NCBI RefSeq assembly: GCF_028554725.1
Contig: NC_071667.1
Coordinates: 70,933,501-70,997,500 of the forward strand
DNA: 64,000 bases
Origin: Zeugodacus cucurbitae
Lineage: Eukaryota; Arthropoda; Insecta; Diptera; Tephritidae
Direction: 5' to 3'
Shown here: piece by piece, positions 14,201-25,279 of the stretch
Position numbering within the stretch: position 1 is the stretch's first letter
How the letters are laid out: each line of letters opens with the position of its first letter
The notes under the pieces: model-generated
The model's input: the letters and a program-made list of their open reading frames with translations, nothing else
Database searches by the model: none
What the model was told of the DNA's origin: nothing
Program-made: the position numbers and the translations under genes

Positions 14201-17200
14201 GCACGATAGCGAGTCACCTTGTCTGAAACCTCGTTTGGTATCGAACGGCTCGGAGAGGTCCTTCCCGATCCTGACGGAGCTTTTGGTGTTGCTCAACGTC
14301 AACTTACACAGCCGTATTAGTTTTGCGGGGATACCAAATTCAGACATCGCGGCATAAAGGCAGCTCCTTTTCGTGCTGTCGAAAGCAGCTTTAAAGTCGA
14401 CAAATAGATGGTGTGTGTCGATCCTTTTTTCACGGGTCTTCTCCAAGATTTGGCGCATGGTGAATATCTGGTCAGTTGTTGATTTTCCAGGTCTAAAGCC
14501 ACACTGATAAGGTCCAATCAGTTTGTTGACGGTGGGCTTTAGTCTTTCACACAGTACGCTCGATAGAACCTTATAAGCGATGTTAAGGAGGCTTATCCCA
14601 CGATAGTTGGCGCAGATTGTGGGGTCTCCCTTTTTGTGGATTGGGCAGAGTACACTGAGATTCCAATCGTCGGGCATGCTTTCTTCCGACCATATTTCGC
14701 AAAGAAGCTGATGCATGCACCTTATCAGCTCTTCGCCGCCGTATTTGAATAGCTCGGCCGGCAATCCATCGGCCCCCGCCGCCTTGTTGTTCTTCAAGCG
14801 GGTAATTGCTATTCTAATTTCTTCACGGTCGGGCAATGGAACATCTATTCCATCGTCGTCGATTGGGGAATCGGGTTCGCCATCTCCTGGTGTTGTACTT
14901 TCACTGCCATTCAGCAGGCTGGAGAAGTGTTCCCTCCACAAACACAGTATACTCTGGTCATCAACCACTAGATCACCGCTGGGGGTCCTACAGGTGCTCC
15001 GGTCTTGAAACCTTCAGTTAGTCGCCGGATCTTTTCGTAAAATTTTCGAGCATTACCCCTGTCGGCCAGCTTGTCAAGCTCGTCATACTCACGCATTTCT
15101 GCCTCTTTCTTTCTTTTTCTGCAAATGCGTCTCGCTTCCCTCTTCAGCTCTCGGTATCTTTCCCATCCCGCTCGTGTTGCGGTCGATCGCAACATTGCGA
15201 GGTAGGCAGTCTGTTTTCTCTCCACTGCGAGACGACAGTCCTCATCATACCAGCTGTTTTTTTGGCTTTTCCGAAAGCCAATGGTTTCGGTTGCAGCTGT
15301 ACGTAAGGAGTTTGATATGCCGTCCCACAGCTCCCTTATACCGAGATGCTGATGAGTGCTCTCAGAGAGCAGGAGTGCAAGTCGAGTAGAAAATCGTTCG
15401 GCTGTCGGTTGTGATTGCAGCTTCTCGATGTCGAACCTTCCTTGTGTTTGTTGACGTGTGCGCTTTTCTACACAGAGGCGGGTGCGTATCTTAGCTGCTA
15501 CAAGATAGTGGTCCGAGTCGATGTTGGGACCACGAAGCGTACGCACATCAAAAACACTGGAGACATGTCGTCCATCTATCACAACATGATCGATCTGGTT
15601 GCGAGTGATTCGATCCGGGGACAGCCAAGTAGCTTGATGGATTTTCTTATGCTGGAATCTAGTGCTACAGATGACCATATTTCGGGCCCCGGCGAAGTCG
15701 ATCAGCCTCAGACCGTTTGGTGATGTTTCGTCATGGAGGCTGAATTTTCCGACTGTTGTGCCAAAGACACCTTCTTTACCCACCCTAGCGTTGAAATCGC
15801 CAAGCACGATTTTGACATCGTGGCGGGGGCAGCGCTCATAGGTACGTTCTAGGCGCTCATAGAAGGTATCTTTGGTCACATCGTCCTTCTCTTCCGTCGG
15901 GGCGTGGGCGCAAATCAGCGATATGTTGAAGAACCTCGCTTTGATGCGGATTGTGGCTAGACGTTCATCCACCGGAGTGAATGCCAGGACTCGACGACGG
16001 AGTCTCTCTCCCACCACGAATCCCACACCGAATTTGCGCTCCTTTATATGGCCGCTGTAGTAGATGTCACAAGGACCCACCTTCTTCCGTCCTTGTCCCG
16101 TCCATCGCATTTCTTGGATTGCGGTGATGTCAGCCTTTACTCTTACGAGGACATCAACCAGCTGGGCAGAGGCACCTTCCCAATTAAGGGTCCGGACATT
16201 CCAGGTGCATGCCCTTAAATCATAGTCCTTTATACGTTTGCCGTGGTCGTCATCAAAAGGGGGGTTTCTCATCCGAGGCCTGTGTTTCTTATTCACTGGT
16301 TATTCGTTTTTATGTGGTGGGTCCCAAGCCCTACGCACAACCGCATAAGCGGGATTCGCCTTCTCACTTTAGCTCGCTTCCAGACGGATGTCTGTTGGCT
16401 ACCCAGAGGATACTTGGTCTAAGACCGGAAGTTGTGAGCTGCTTGAGCCACATGTAAAAGAATCGTTCCTGGCCACTCCCAAGTGAATGGCAGTCAGAAA
16501 CTTTCCTCACTTACGTGAACTTCTACATATGACTCCATCCTCATATATACATTATACTTATTAAATATATGAAAACACATTTGGGAGATCAATTTGATTT
16601 TGGAAGAAATTATACTTTTAATGGTAGTTTAAGGTCTTCTTCTAATATATTTAAACTTCGTAATAATTAAAAAGTCCAATGGAGCTACAATGGTTAAACC
16701 AATTAATTAAATTAATTAATTAAAAAATTAATCTGTTTCATTTTGTTTGAAGTTCGCAAATTTGAAAAACTTCTAAAAGAATTTCGTCAAGGAAACATTT
16801 TTTCCTAAGCTTAAAACAGCCTGCTTCACCAACAAAGAGGAGGCAAATGGAGCCTAATGCGCAAGTGAAGAGAGTTTCGTTTTCTATCGATGGCACTTTT
16901 AGGTATTGTAAAAATTTTATATGAAGGTCAAAGAACTGTCTACTGCATATTATCTGATTACTGACTATAATTAAGTACGAATAATTTATTGGTAATTAAG
17001 AAGTATTGCACTGTTAATATTATTAACGAATTACTTACAAATGAAATTCAAAGTATTATGTATTACAAATCTATTTTAAAGCTTAAATAAGCATATGATA
17101 ATATAATAGGCGACTTAAAAGCTAATTGGCCAAATACATATAAGTATATCATTGTATATATATATACATAAATATGAATTTAATTTTTAATAATGAGCTG

Positions 17201-20200
17201 TAGCAATTTTTGGCATATGTTTTATTTATTACTTACTTAGTATTTGATTTATGGTACTTCATTTTGTTTCTTCTCTTTTTCTGCATTTTATGTTCCGAAA
17301 CTAAACAAACTTTGATTGATTGATACTGGCAAACTAAAAACAAATTAAAAAAACAACAATAATTATGTTTACATAAAAAAAAAAAAAATAATTATACTTA
17401 CGAACTCATAAAACTTAACGAACATAAAATTAATGTAAGAATTCGCAAATCTTGAAGGAAAGCACAACCGCCAAGGATGTAAGTAGTTTGTGTGAAACTC
17501 ATAAATATCTAAAAAAAAATGAAACGAAAAAACTTTATTTTTTACTGTGTACTGTCCTTAGCGTATTATTATTTTTTTCATAAATTAAATTTGGCATTTA
17601 AAAGTAAAGCTAGCGGCACAACACGACTCACAGCTGTTAGTAGTTGAGTAGTAGTGTTTATTGAGGACTTTTCTTTACTTTTTTTTCATAAAATTTTTAT
17701 ACAGATTTCTCTACAATATTTTTAAAATTTTTCTGCGCTTAGAATTTGAATACTTAGCTCGTAAAATTCGCACTTTTCTTTGCACCATTTGGCCGTTTTC
17801 GGTGTTTACTCAGCGTAACTTTGAAATGTTACTCTCTTTTCATGTTTCGTTTTTTTTTACTTTTTAATGTCTCTCTTTCAAATCATACAAAATCAAAATA
17901 CGAAAAAACTTGTGTCCACATTACACTACTGTGTGTTAAAATTTTGCAAATCATGGATTTTCTATAAAACAAAAAAATCGGGTACTTTTCAGATACAAAC
18001 TCAAAAGGTAGAACTTAAGGCACAAAGCAAAGTGGGCTCTTTGGATAACATTAAGCACAAGCCCGGTGGTGGGGAGCGTAAGATTTTCGATGATAAGGAC
18101 TATCTGAAAAATGTTGAGCATACAGTTGCACTGACACCACCGACACAGGTAAACACCATGTGATTAACATTTTTGATACTTGACAAATTATCTTGGAATT
18201 GGAATTGTAGTAAATACGACTTTAGTTATAATTGTTGGTTTTAATTTGATTTTTGCATTAAGTTTGACCTATTTCATTAATTTATTATACGATAATTTAC
18301 GAAATTACTTAATTTTTAGAATATTGTTTTTTGGTTATGTGGGTTTTTGGAAATAATTAAATTTACATATTTAGTATCACAACTGTTAAAACGACATTCA
18401 TGCACCCTGTATCGCAATAGTGGCTTGCTTTCGTTACCCGGCGAACGCCATTGAAAAGATCAAAAAAATGTTTTTTAGCAAATAAAATCATACCGTACAA
18501 GAAAAAAAATAATTACAAAAGACTAAATAAAAAAGAATAGTTCTACAAACTAGAAATCAAAAAAAAAAAATAGTAAAAAATTACAAAAATTAAAAAAAAA
18601 ATATTCAATCAACTTTGTTTTAGTACTAATTTGCTTAGTAATTAGAAACAATTAAGTATTAATAAGCTCGCACAAATAACACTAACGGCACTCATTTTCA
18701 CTATACGCATGCCATTACCGCGCACATACTATACACATTAATGTAAGTAATTGCACACAAATACTCCAAAAAAGGTAATGCAAAGTTTACTAATTGGTGC
18801 AAGTTGAGTTCGTTTATTAGCGTTTTGAGGCGAAAAAAGTTCGTAGCATTTATTGAGTGAACGCACCTTAAAGCAATACAAATACATACATAATTACATT
18901 ATTGATTACATTATTGATTACTAATAAAAAACTAAATTACATAATCATTACTGAAATAAAATTACTTAGTGGATATACTTAAAAAATTAAAAAATTGCAA
19001 GAAATTCCAAAAAGTGTTTCGCTGTATTAGTTACAAATATAATATTGAATAATTACAAAATTTGTCCATAACTTTTTTTAGATAACAGTCTACTAATTTA
19101 TGAATTAACTAGATAAGCTTAGCTTAGCACTAACAACTAAAATGTGAATTGAAAGCAGTGCCGCCCACCACAGACCTATCGGAATTGAGAAACAAATTAA
19201 TTTATTTAACTCGAGTTTATCAATGGTTTTCCTTTAGTACAATTTTATTATTTTGAGTGAGATATTTATTTTCCCTTATTTTATTATTATTTTTTTAGTT
19301 GTTGCTTTAAAAATATTTATATTTTCGTATGCAGGATTTTTGTGAAAAACTTAATCTCAATTTTGTACAATTAAAAAAACATGTTAGGTGCGATATTTCG
19401 GAATTTAAAATGTCTCAGTTAATTGACTGGGAAATATAGTAAATAATATATTAATAAAAGCAATAGTTACATAAAAAATACCCATATTTCAATTGAAGGT
19501 AAAACATCTCCAACGTCCGCTGATCTGAAATCGATATTTAACTTATCGATAATTTGCATTATTTTATATTCGATAATAAAAAGTCAGTCAGGTTACATCT
19601 AGTTAGGAACCCTAAAAAATTAGGTTTTCTCATTTTTCCTGAGAAAACGTCTATATTTATTATTGATTCTGGTAACTTTGAAGAATATTGTATTCGGTCT
19701 ACAACTTTGCTTCCGCCGTTTTTTTTTTGTAAATTTAGGGCTTTATTGTATAAAAACGGTTACAAAAATGTTATTCTAAATATTGGCCGTCGCTAGCTAC
19801 TACTTTCGACCATCTTTCTGGCAGCATGCGTATACCGTAACGAAAGAACTCCTCATCTTTCGAGTCGATCCAAGTATCAATCCAATTTTTGACTTCTTCA
19901 TAAGAACTGAAGTGTTCGTTAGCTAGACCGTGTGCCATCGATCGGAACAAGTGGTAGTCAGATGGAGCAACGTCTGGAGAATACGGCGGGTGGGGACAGA
20001 TCTCCCATTTCAGCGTCTCCAAATATTTTTTGACCACCTTTGCGACATGAGGCCGAGCATTGTCATGCTGGAGAATGACTTTATCGTGTCTTTCCTCGTA
20101 CTGAGGCGGTTTTTCTTTTAGTGCTCTGCTCAAACGGATCAATTGCGTTCGGTATCGATCTCCTGTGATGTTTTCACTTGGCTTTAGCAACCTATTCAGC

Positions 20201-23200
20201 ACTTCGAAAATCTACTCCCTTCCACCACCATGCCGGTTTTCGACTTCATAATCACCATTCTTAAAATGTTGAAACCATTCGCGATATGTTCTTTCATCTA
20301 TTGGAAAACGGCGGAAGCAAACTTGTAGACCTAATAAATTTTTATTTGTAAAAATAACAGTTTTTGAAACTGATACTGATCTCCAGAAATTTAATTCAGT
20401 AAACCACAGATATTGAGTTTCTCAAATTTGAATTTAAAATGTATTAGTTTAGAAAATTTTCATGGAACACTTAATGGGTGTTTGAGATCAGTTGTCTACC
20501 AAGAATATAGCTGCAGAGTCTTCTTTCTAAATTTCCGAACCCAGAGATAGTATGTACGTCCTACATGCCGGACAAACATTACAATAAACACTTTTTTAAA
20601 CTTTTACTTTGTAAAAAAGAGACATTCAGAACAACTCATTTTCAAAAACTCATTAACTTGGAACATTCTCTAGATCTACACTCTAACTGAGGTTTGGTTC
20701 ATGAGAACATTTAGGAAACAATGTACGAGTATGTCTTCATTACAGTTATAGGTGTAAGCAAATTTTAGAAGCAATTTAATCAATTCCTACTACTTTAACG
20801 AGCATTAATTGACTTAATCAGAAAAAGAGAGAGATCTCAATAATACCCTGCATACGAAAAGCATTAATTTTGTAAATTTTATTTTTGTCACTAATTTAAC
20901 AATATTAATTAAATATTTTTAACCTTAATGTTTGTTGTCATATTATTTTTTTTTTAATATTTTAAAATTTAATTTTTTTTTAATATCTTATCTTTTTTTT
21001 TGGTATTTTTACAAAACAGAAAAAGTTTTCTTCCGAACATAAATCAAAATTCAACTTTTTATACAAAACAATCCGTTCAAATTCCATTTAATTGAATTTC
21101 AATGAAATATCAATTCGTTAACTATACAACCAACAGCAACAACATCCCGTTCTTCTATTCTTTTTTCTCTCTTTACTTTTATTTATAGTTCCCGCAGGGA
21201 CGCCTTATAGCCACCATCCACCTAGAATTTGGCCTTTGCAATTCAGACTGTGTGTGTAATGAAATATTTAAATCGCTCTTTAAATGAATTTACTTTTACT
21301 CGTAAATGCTTTGCCAAAACTACAACAACAACAGCAAGAAAAAAAGTTTATTTATGCAAAATACATATATATATTTACATAGTAAATTCATAACAAATAA
21401 GGCAAAAAAAAAAAGAAACTAAAAAAATTAATGCAAAAGCGTAAATTTTAACTGTAGCAATCGGGCTAAAATAGCAACAAACTAAAAATGGCACCTAATT
21501 TTGCGCAATTAGCAAAATACGATTTTGTACCTTTGAAATTACGTCACAAGAACGCTTAGCTCACTAGCGCTACAAGAAATAGAAAAAATCCAAAAACAAA
21601 AAATATTTCTTTGAAGAAGAAAATGAAATTAAAATAAAATAGTTTAATGTTAGGGCCACATAGCACTTAAACTTAACTTAACTTAGGTTCTCTCTAAGTG
21701 AACGTTTGAAATTTCGCGCTCAAGACACGCATACACACAGAAACAAAAAACGTAACGGTTAACACAAAAGTTGAAGGAAATTGTACAAAAACAAAAAACA
21801 GAAAAAAAAATTCAAATATTTATGCCAAATGAGAATTTATTAACTTGAACTTAGACAATATTAGTTTTGTTTTTGCTCAAATGCAAACCTTAAAACAAAA
21901 CTTATTCACACTAAATATGCTATATACAATCCTACATAGAAATGTATAGAGAAACACACACACACACATACATACATATATCTACACTTAATTATACACG
22001 TAGTGACAGTATTTACTTATTTCTAAGTACTTAGGCTAGCTAATTTACGTCGGCTATCTATTTTAAGTAAGACTCAAAAGCATATACATATAACTGTTTC
22101 GAACACTCGTTAAAGTAGCAAAATAAACGCTGAGCAGCAGCTCAAACAGTCAGGCCATGGTTTGAGAGCTGACATGCTTTCTTCGGCGTTATTTCTTAAA
22201 GTTAAGTTAATTAGTGTGTAATTCCTAGTAGGTATATCGAAGAAAATTATTTAATAGGGAGCCGTGGTCCTTAAGAAAATTATTCAATTCAAGTATTTGT
22301 TCAATTTTAGAAATTTTATTTTAAGAAAATCACTTTAAGTGTGACCATTTGTAGACCAATAATGCGTGCGTCTAAGTTTACATTAATTTATATTATTTTT
22401 TCTATATGTTTACTATTCTTTATAAAAAAAATAAAAAAACTAATCCTGCCAAATAATAACATACTCATCCATTCATTGAAAATGTATATTATGTACATGC
22501 TATCTTAGTGCCTTACTTATTTACTAATTGAGTCTATGAGTACACTCACTTCAATTAATTTATTATTTCAAATTATATATTGAATTTATGTTTTCCCTTT
22601 TAGCATCTTGTAATTTAGAAACATATATTTTTATCGGTAGTACTTTCTATAATATTTTTTGATAATTTTCCAACAATTTTTTCGAAGTATTTAAAAAATA
22701 TGAAATATTAATCTTTTAACCAAGTATTCTGTAATTTTGTTTGGCTCTTTGACGTCTGTATCCTATGCCTTTGTAACATGATTTATGCAATCCTTATCAT
22801 ATTTTTTGTTCACCTTCATACGATATAGGGCCTATTTTCAAATTCTGCCTCGATAGTACATTTTGTATTATCCCCTGCTCGAAAAGTTCGATTTATTGAA
22901 GGGGCGTTGAACCGTTTAGCCGGTTATAGCCGAATCGAAGATAGCGCGGCACTCCTCTCTTTCCTTCGCAGTTCGGCGGTAGTTGGAGATCTCAAAGCTT
23001 CCTCCAGCGGTTGCTGCATCGAACACTTTCAGAGCTGGAGTGTTTTCGTCCATTCGGACAACATGACCTAGCCAGCGTAGCCGCTGTCTGTTTATTCGCT
23101 GAACTATGTCAATGTCGTCGTATAACTCGTTCCATCGTCTGCGGTATTCGCCGTTGCCAATATTCTGAGGATCATCAGCGCAAAATTTTCCTCTCATCCC

Positions 23201-25279
23201 AGCTTCTGCACCATAAAGCAGGACGGGAAAGATAAACGACTTGTAGAGTTTGATTTTGGTTCGTCGAGAGAGGACTTTACTGTTCAATTGCCTACTCAGT
23301 CCAAAGTAGCACCTGTTGGCAAGAGTGATTCTGCGCTAGATTTCGAGGCTGACATTGTTGGTGTTGTTGATAATGGTTCCCAGGCATAAATAAATTATAT
23401 ACGACTTGAAATTATGACTGTTGCCATTGTTACTTCGTTGAAATGATAATTAAGATACAACCCTGAGTTCATCTCTATTAATGTGTTAAGTTGTGTAGTT
23501 CAAAATAATCATACCTCAAATGAAGGTTCTTCAGATATGAAATCTAAAGCTATCACACTAAGTGACCATCTCTTAAACCATGCTTTTTCCAACACACCTT
23601 AATAGATTATTGGATCTGAACGGAAACTTGAATTAAAACTCAGACGGATTTAGAACGTTAATTCAAATGCATAACCAATAGCCTTATAGTTTTCAAAAGT
23701 AAGACAAAACGGTCGTAAATATATGACTTTTGGTCAAATTCGACCCTTTCGCCATCTAGCGGAAATATTTCCTTCAAACGAAGTACGCTTACATTTGTGT
23801 ATGTATAATGAATCGAATAAGAGTCAAATTGAAATAGATCTACGATTTTGGTAAGAACTCTAAAATGTTTCATTATAACTATAACTGTTTCTTTTTACAG
23901 TATTTTTTTTTTTTTAATTTAACTATATTCAACTATAGCGTCATCTACACTGAATTTATTATGACTGTAACTCAAAATTTGATTGAAATCTTGAATTAAA
24001 CCTTAATTTTTAGAAATCATTAGATTGAGTTTTCAATTTTTTTGGTTTTCTGACTACATTTTTGAAATTTTATTTTTTTTTTTTAATTTATTATTCATAT
24101 TGTTTATGATTCTTAAATATATGTATATTATAGCTGTAAGTTTTTATTTTTTATATTAACCAACTAATATTTATATTTATATTTTAATGTCATCTAATCA
24201 AATTAATCATATATTCCATATACTTTTTATATAAATTACATATTATATATTAACTAACACCCATTAGCTAAAAAGTGGCAACACTGGTCAACCAATGGTT
24301 AAAAATAATACGTCCTTAGGTAGCTTAAGAAATTCTATAATTAATAAACTTATTTCAATAACAAATTATAATAAATATTTATTGTGCGTAACAGAGAAAG
24401 AAATAAGTTAACTATTTATATTATATTTATAGGAATATTTATATACCTTTTACTGAATATGAATATGAAATATTGAACTGATAGTCCCTAACTGTCATGC
24501 GAAACTACATACCTAAATAAAAGTATATCTGCTAAAATAGAAATATATATATTCACTCAACCAACTACAAAACATCGTCTAACGTAAGTTCGAAAGCATT
24601 ATAATTTTAGAGTGAAAATTAATTATTTTATACCAAAAATGACTAATATTTATAGAGAGGTCCTTTCAATAGCTATTTACTAAGCGTACTACTTGTTGCT
24701 CCTTAAAAAATACATGCCTAAGTCTATAACACAAATATACTCGTATAACTGCATTCGAACATTTTGTACCTGCGATCCATGGACCCTCATTTGCTTAAAA
24801 AAAAAACATGCATTAAAACAAATATATATGTATGTAATATATATATTTACCATACAAACATACTCAAAACTGTACATAGCATTACATAAATCGTCTAAGT
24901 GGGTGCTCTAAATGTTAATGAATAAAAAATGTTTTTCATTTCGATTTTCCACATACATATATAACTGTATGTCAAATAATACATCATACTGCATTCCATA
25001 CTCCTCTGCTTCTGCTCATTTTCGCATATTTTGCTTAATTCTCTTTTTGACATTCCATTCCTCTTTAATGGTTTTATTCGTGAGTTGTTTTTTTTGTTTT
25101 TTTTTTGTGTGTGATAATATAATTTTTTCCAGTGTAATTTTGAATGTTTGCAACTTGTGGTGATAGTTTATGATTTGATATTTTTGATTTGAATCATTTC
25201 TTCTTAAACGCAGAGTCCACAACCATCCATGACGACTTCAACAACTGGTGCCGATGAAAATTTAAATCAGCAGAGTTAA
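2192..25279 (+). CDS. tau: Microtubule-associated protein tau (multi-exon gene)
   Basis: Proposed coding exons are 2192-2209, 4712-5537, 5733-5776, 8594-8780, 10527-10729, 11398-11583, 17993-18148 and 25214-25279. Together they give 561 residues. All junctions are GT-AG and the phases agree throughout. Tau binds and stabilises microtubules, mainly in axons. The N-terminal half is a Pro/Gln-rich projection domain with an acidic patch. A Ser/Pro/Lys-rich linker follows, then a repeat domain with SKIGSLDN/KPGGG, a degenerate TPRGG, SKIGSLEN/KPGGG, PKVGSKDN/APGGG and SKVGSLDN/KPGGG. The KxGS serines are known phosphorylation sites in tau/MAP2/MAP4 proteins. KNVEHTVALTPPTQ follows the last repeat. 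The identification rests on the PGGG repeats and is very secure. The first exon and the choice of last exon are inferred. Confidence 0.92.
2590..3240 (-). pseudogene. Jockey-like LINE remnant, RNase H / C-terminal region
   Basis: On the minus strand the translation shows a decayed RNase H end (DELARLATLQINSDKEG) and then a segment with W..NK.RT..LL.FKRN.LRTLVGV. The same arrangement occurs in the fragments at 26.7, 52.9 and 56.6 kb. Several stops interrupt it and an in-frame 36 bp duplication lies inside. It is antisense to tau. I place it near jockey-like elements by this C-terminal architecture, not by the reverse transcriptase, which is absent. Confidence 0.6.
2739..2810. repeat. 36 bp perfect tandem duplication
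   Basis: Two adjacent identical 36-base copies, 2739-2774 and 2775-2810, lie inside the LINE remnant. The length is a multiple of three. It appears to be a recent local duplication in decayed sequence. Confidence 0.9.
4272..4444 (+). promoter_or_regulatory. Possible alternative tau promoter and first exon
   Basis: TATAAAAG at about 4272 precedes a 22-codon open frame starting at 4379 (MSLGQSRNTIPLKYKQ...) with AAA before the ATG. It ends at a GTAAAT donor at 4445. The end is in phase 0, as needed to join the tau exon at 4712. This is inferred from signals only; a chance coincidence is quite possible. Confidence 0.3.
4712..5537 (+). CDS. tau: tau, large N-terminal Pro/Gln-rich exon
   Basis: 275 codons plus one base, phase 0 in and phase 1 out (GTAAGA donor at 5538). 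It encodes a Pro/Gly/Arg-rich start (MRPPISGPRPPFPGAG), then a glutamine-rich tract around 5180-5250, then NNNEDDDDVVMGQAITPRKTP. The exon closes with a moderately conserved-looking tail (DTLKDTFGMGETLAPIAEV). It is markedly GC-richer than its surroundings. It forms the projection domain in front of the repeats. Reading on past the donor gives a stop at 5564, so an unspliced form would end after nine more codons. Confidence 0.85.
5175..5252 (+). repeat. CAA/CAG glutamine-rich tract in tau
   Basis: An interrupted run of CAA and CAG codons encodes Gln broken by Pro, His and Ser. The mixed codons should slow slippage, but length variation between alleles is likely. Confidence 0.8.
5733..5776 (+). 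CDS. tau: tau, small linker exon
   Basis: 44 bases after a TTTTGTTGCAG acceptor, encoding (K)GDNDSGVDESTQEK and ending at a GTGAGT donor. Phase 1 in and phase 0 out match the neighbours. The peptide is acidic and Ser-rich. Confidence 0.8.
5777..8593 (+). other. tau intron 3
   Basis: Intronic DNA containing a 98 bp near-perfect tandem duplication at 6502-6690. A GC-richer stretch at about 7560-8000 could be an untranslated exon or internal promoter, but no consistent coding frame was found there. ORFs on both strands here look like chance. Confidence 0.5.
6502..6692. repeat. 98 bp tandem duplication in tau intron 3
   Basis: The copies start at 6502 and 6600 with a period of 98 bases. They differ at one or two positions (GAATTATAG versus GAAATATAG) and diverge at the end of the second copy. 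Confidence 0.85.
8594..8780 (+). CDS. tau: tau, Ser/Pro/Lys-rich linker exon
   Basis: 187 bases between a CCCCTAG acceptor and a GTGAGC donor, phase 0 in and phase 1 out. It encodes ERNGPGSPSSPAKTP... and ends ...LLLKTPEPEPTKK. The many SP/TP sites and basic residues match the proline-rich region that precedes the repeats in tau proteins. Confidence 0.87.
8924..10037 (-). mobile_element. Mariner element, nearly full length, inactive
   Basis: The 1.1 kb element has related ends after TA dinucleotides: TTATGTTGGC on the left and TTAGGTTGGCC on the right strand. On the minus strand the transposase begins MEFTNGEIRAIL at about 9871. A helix-turn-helix segment (RDIAQEMGVSYQTI) follows. The catalytic region has two Asp motifs, FHQDNSRPHTS and SDIAPSDYHL, consistent with D,D34D. 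Stops and frameshifts split the frame into 9541-9777 and 9045-9386. The TTAGGTTGGC end suggests a mellifera-like subfamily. It lies in tau intron 4, antisense. Confidence 0.85.
10527..10729 (+). CDS. tau: tau, repeat-domain exon 1
   Basis: 203 bases, phase 1 in and phase 0 out, CCACAG acceptor and GTAAGA donor. It carries the first microtubule-binding repeat (VRSKIGSLDNAGYKPGGG) and a second, degenerate repeat ending TPRGGEKK. In the second repeat the KxGS serine motif is missing and PGGG has become PRGG. Confidence 0.95.
10730..11397 (+). other. tau intron 5
   Basis: GTAAGA...CACAG. No repeat or coding signal recognised. Confidence 0.6.
11398..11583 (+). CDS. tau: tau, repeat-domain exon 2
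   Basis: 62 codons in phase 0, CACACAG acceptor and GTAAGG donor. It encodes two microtubule-binding repeats: AKSKIGSLENANHKPGGG and PKVGSKDNVKHAPGGG. The open frame reaches upstream to 11383, but the splice acceptor and the homology start at 11398. Confidence 0.95.
13310..14992 (-). pseudogene. LINE reverse transcriptase and C-terminal domain (3' half)
   Basis: An open frame of more than 550 codons. RT motifs in order are NYRGISLLNIAYK, GFRPGKSTTDQ, LFVDFKAAFD, GFRQGDSLS and LLAYADDIDI, so the YADD catalytic site is intact. The C-terminal part has RRTKTKLYKSLIIPVLLYGAEAW and RLRWLGHVVRM. The apparent ATG-less start at 14968 is the frameshift point, not a real start. Stop TAA lies inside the 3' hairpin. 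Apart from the frameshift the frame looks intact, suggesting a fairly recent insertion. Confidence 0.88.
14968..16296 (-). pseudogene. LINE endonuclease domain (5' half of broken polyprotein)
   Basis: 442 codons starting MNKKHRPRMRNPP. It has exonuclease-endonuclease-phosphatase motifs: TWNVRTLN, AIQEMRW, VLGDFNARVG, NQIDHVVID and DSDHYLVAAK. These correspond to the catalytic Asn, Glu, Asp/Asn and Asp/His residues of APE-type nucleases that nick the target. The frame runs on through a Lys/Arg-rich linker. It shifts near 14990 and stops at TAG 14968-14970, just where the RT frame continues. A small indel near 14985-15005 has therefore split one ORF in two. Confidence 0.85.
17993..18148 (+). 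CDS. tau: tau, last repeat exon
   Basis: 52 codons in phase 0 with a TTTTCAG acceptor and GTAAAC donor. It encodes the final repeat (SKVGSLDNIKHKPGGG) and the flanking ERKIFDDKDYLKNVEH...TPPTQ. Reading through the donor gives VNTM and a stop at 18161, so intron retention would also yield a short C-terminus. Several alternative downstream exons share phase 0. Confidence 0.95.
18149..21188 (+). other. tau intron downstream of the repeat exons
   Basis: Strongly AT-rich, holding an internally deleted antisense mariner (19693-20334). Nothing else recognised. Confidence 0.5.
19693..20334 (-). mobile_element. Internally deleted mariner with paired termini
   Basis: The 642 bp element lies between TA dinucleotides (19691-19692 and 20335-20336). 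Its inverted ends match over about 26 bases (GGTCTACAA-C/G-TTTGCTTCCGCCG). The minus-strand frame 19771-20202 keeps the C-terminal catalytic core: LQHDNARPHV and PYSPDVAPSDYHLF. At the other end the N-terminal TYREWFQHFKNGDYEV segment survives, but the middle has been removed near 20210. It is a different subfamily from the copy at 8.9 kb. Confidence 0.88.
21189..21287 (+). CDS. tau: tau, candidate alternative terminal exon A
   Basis: A long pyrimidine tract and TTTATAG acceptor precede 32 codons and a stop in phase 0 (FPQGRLIATIHLEFGLCNSD...). The phase matches exon 17993-18148, giving a 572-residue isoform. A second acceptor, CCGCAG at 21192-21197, would remove three codons without changing the frame. 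The tail is hydrophobic with three cysteines, unlike the other tails. Supported by signals only. Confidence 0.5.
   Translation, partial: FPQGRLIATIHLEFGLCNSDCVCNEIFKSLFK
21288..25213 (+). other. tau intron or 3' UTR of terminal exon A
   Basis: AT-rich sequence containing a truncated antisense LINE copy at 22897-23435. No other gene-like signal was seen. ORFs of 60-80 codons in this stretch have no protein-like composition. Confidence 0.5.
22897..23435 (-). pseudogene. 5'-truncated copy of the RTE-like LINE
   Basis: Carries only the C-terminal region: NSKVLSRRTKIKLYKSFIFPV, RQRLRWLGHVVRM and the stop within the terminal hairpin. Internal deletions (after LLYGAEA, and in the GRGRPPLRW region) have removed part of the frame. 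It is antisense in tau, like the full copy at 13.3 kb. Confidence 0.85.
25214..25279 (+). CDS. tau: tau, terminal exon B
   Basis: An AAACGCAG acceptor precedes SPQPSMTTSTTGADENLN... and a TAA stop, 21 codons in phase 0 after the last repeat exon. The short Ser/Thr-rich polar tail is what I would expect for the main tau C-terminus, so I use it for the reference protein. Confidence 0.75.
   Translation, partial: SPQPSMTTSTTGADENLNQQS

Larger units (their letters stand above)
13278..16545 (-). mobile_element. RTE-like non-LTR retrotransposon, nearly full length
   Basis: A 3.27 kb element on the minus strand, antisense in tau intron 6. It encodes an apurinic endonuclease domain and then a reverse transcriptase, with a C-terminal RWLGHVVRM-type region. 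TATACATT occurs at both edges (13270-13277 and 16546-16553) and is a plausible target duplication. The 3' end has a hairpin (13304-13319). The order endonuclease-RT in one polyprotein, and the length, suggest the RTE group; I have not compared it with named families. Confidence 0.8.
11584..17992 (+). other. tau intron 6
   Basis: A 6.4 kb intron, half of it a 3.3 kb antisense RTE-like LINE (13278-16545). The rest is AT-rich and shows no recognisable feature. Confidence 0.6.

Noticed and set aside
14715..15008. Plus-strand ORFs over the LINE (13248-16457)
   Set aside because: Shadows of the endonuclease and RT frames on the other strand.
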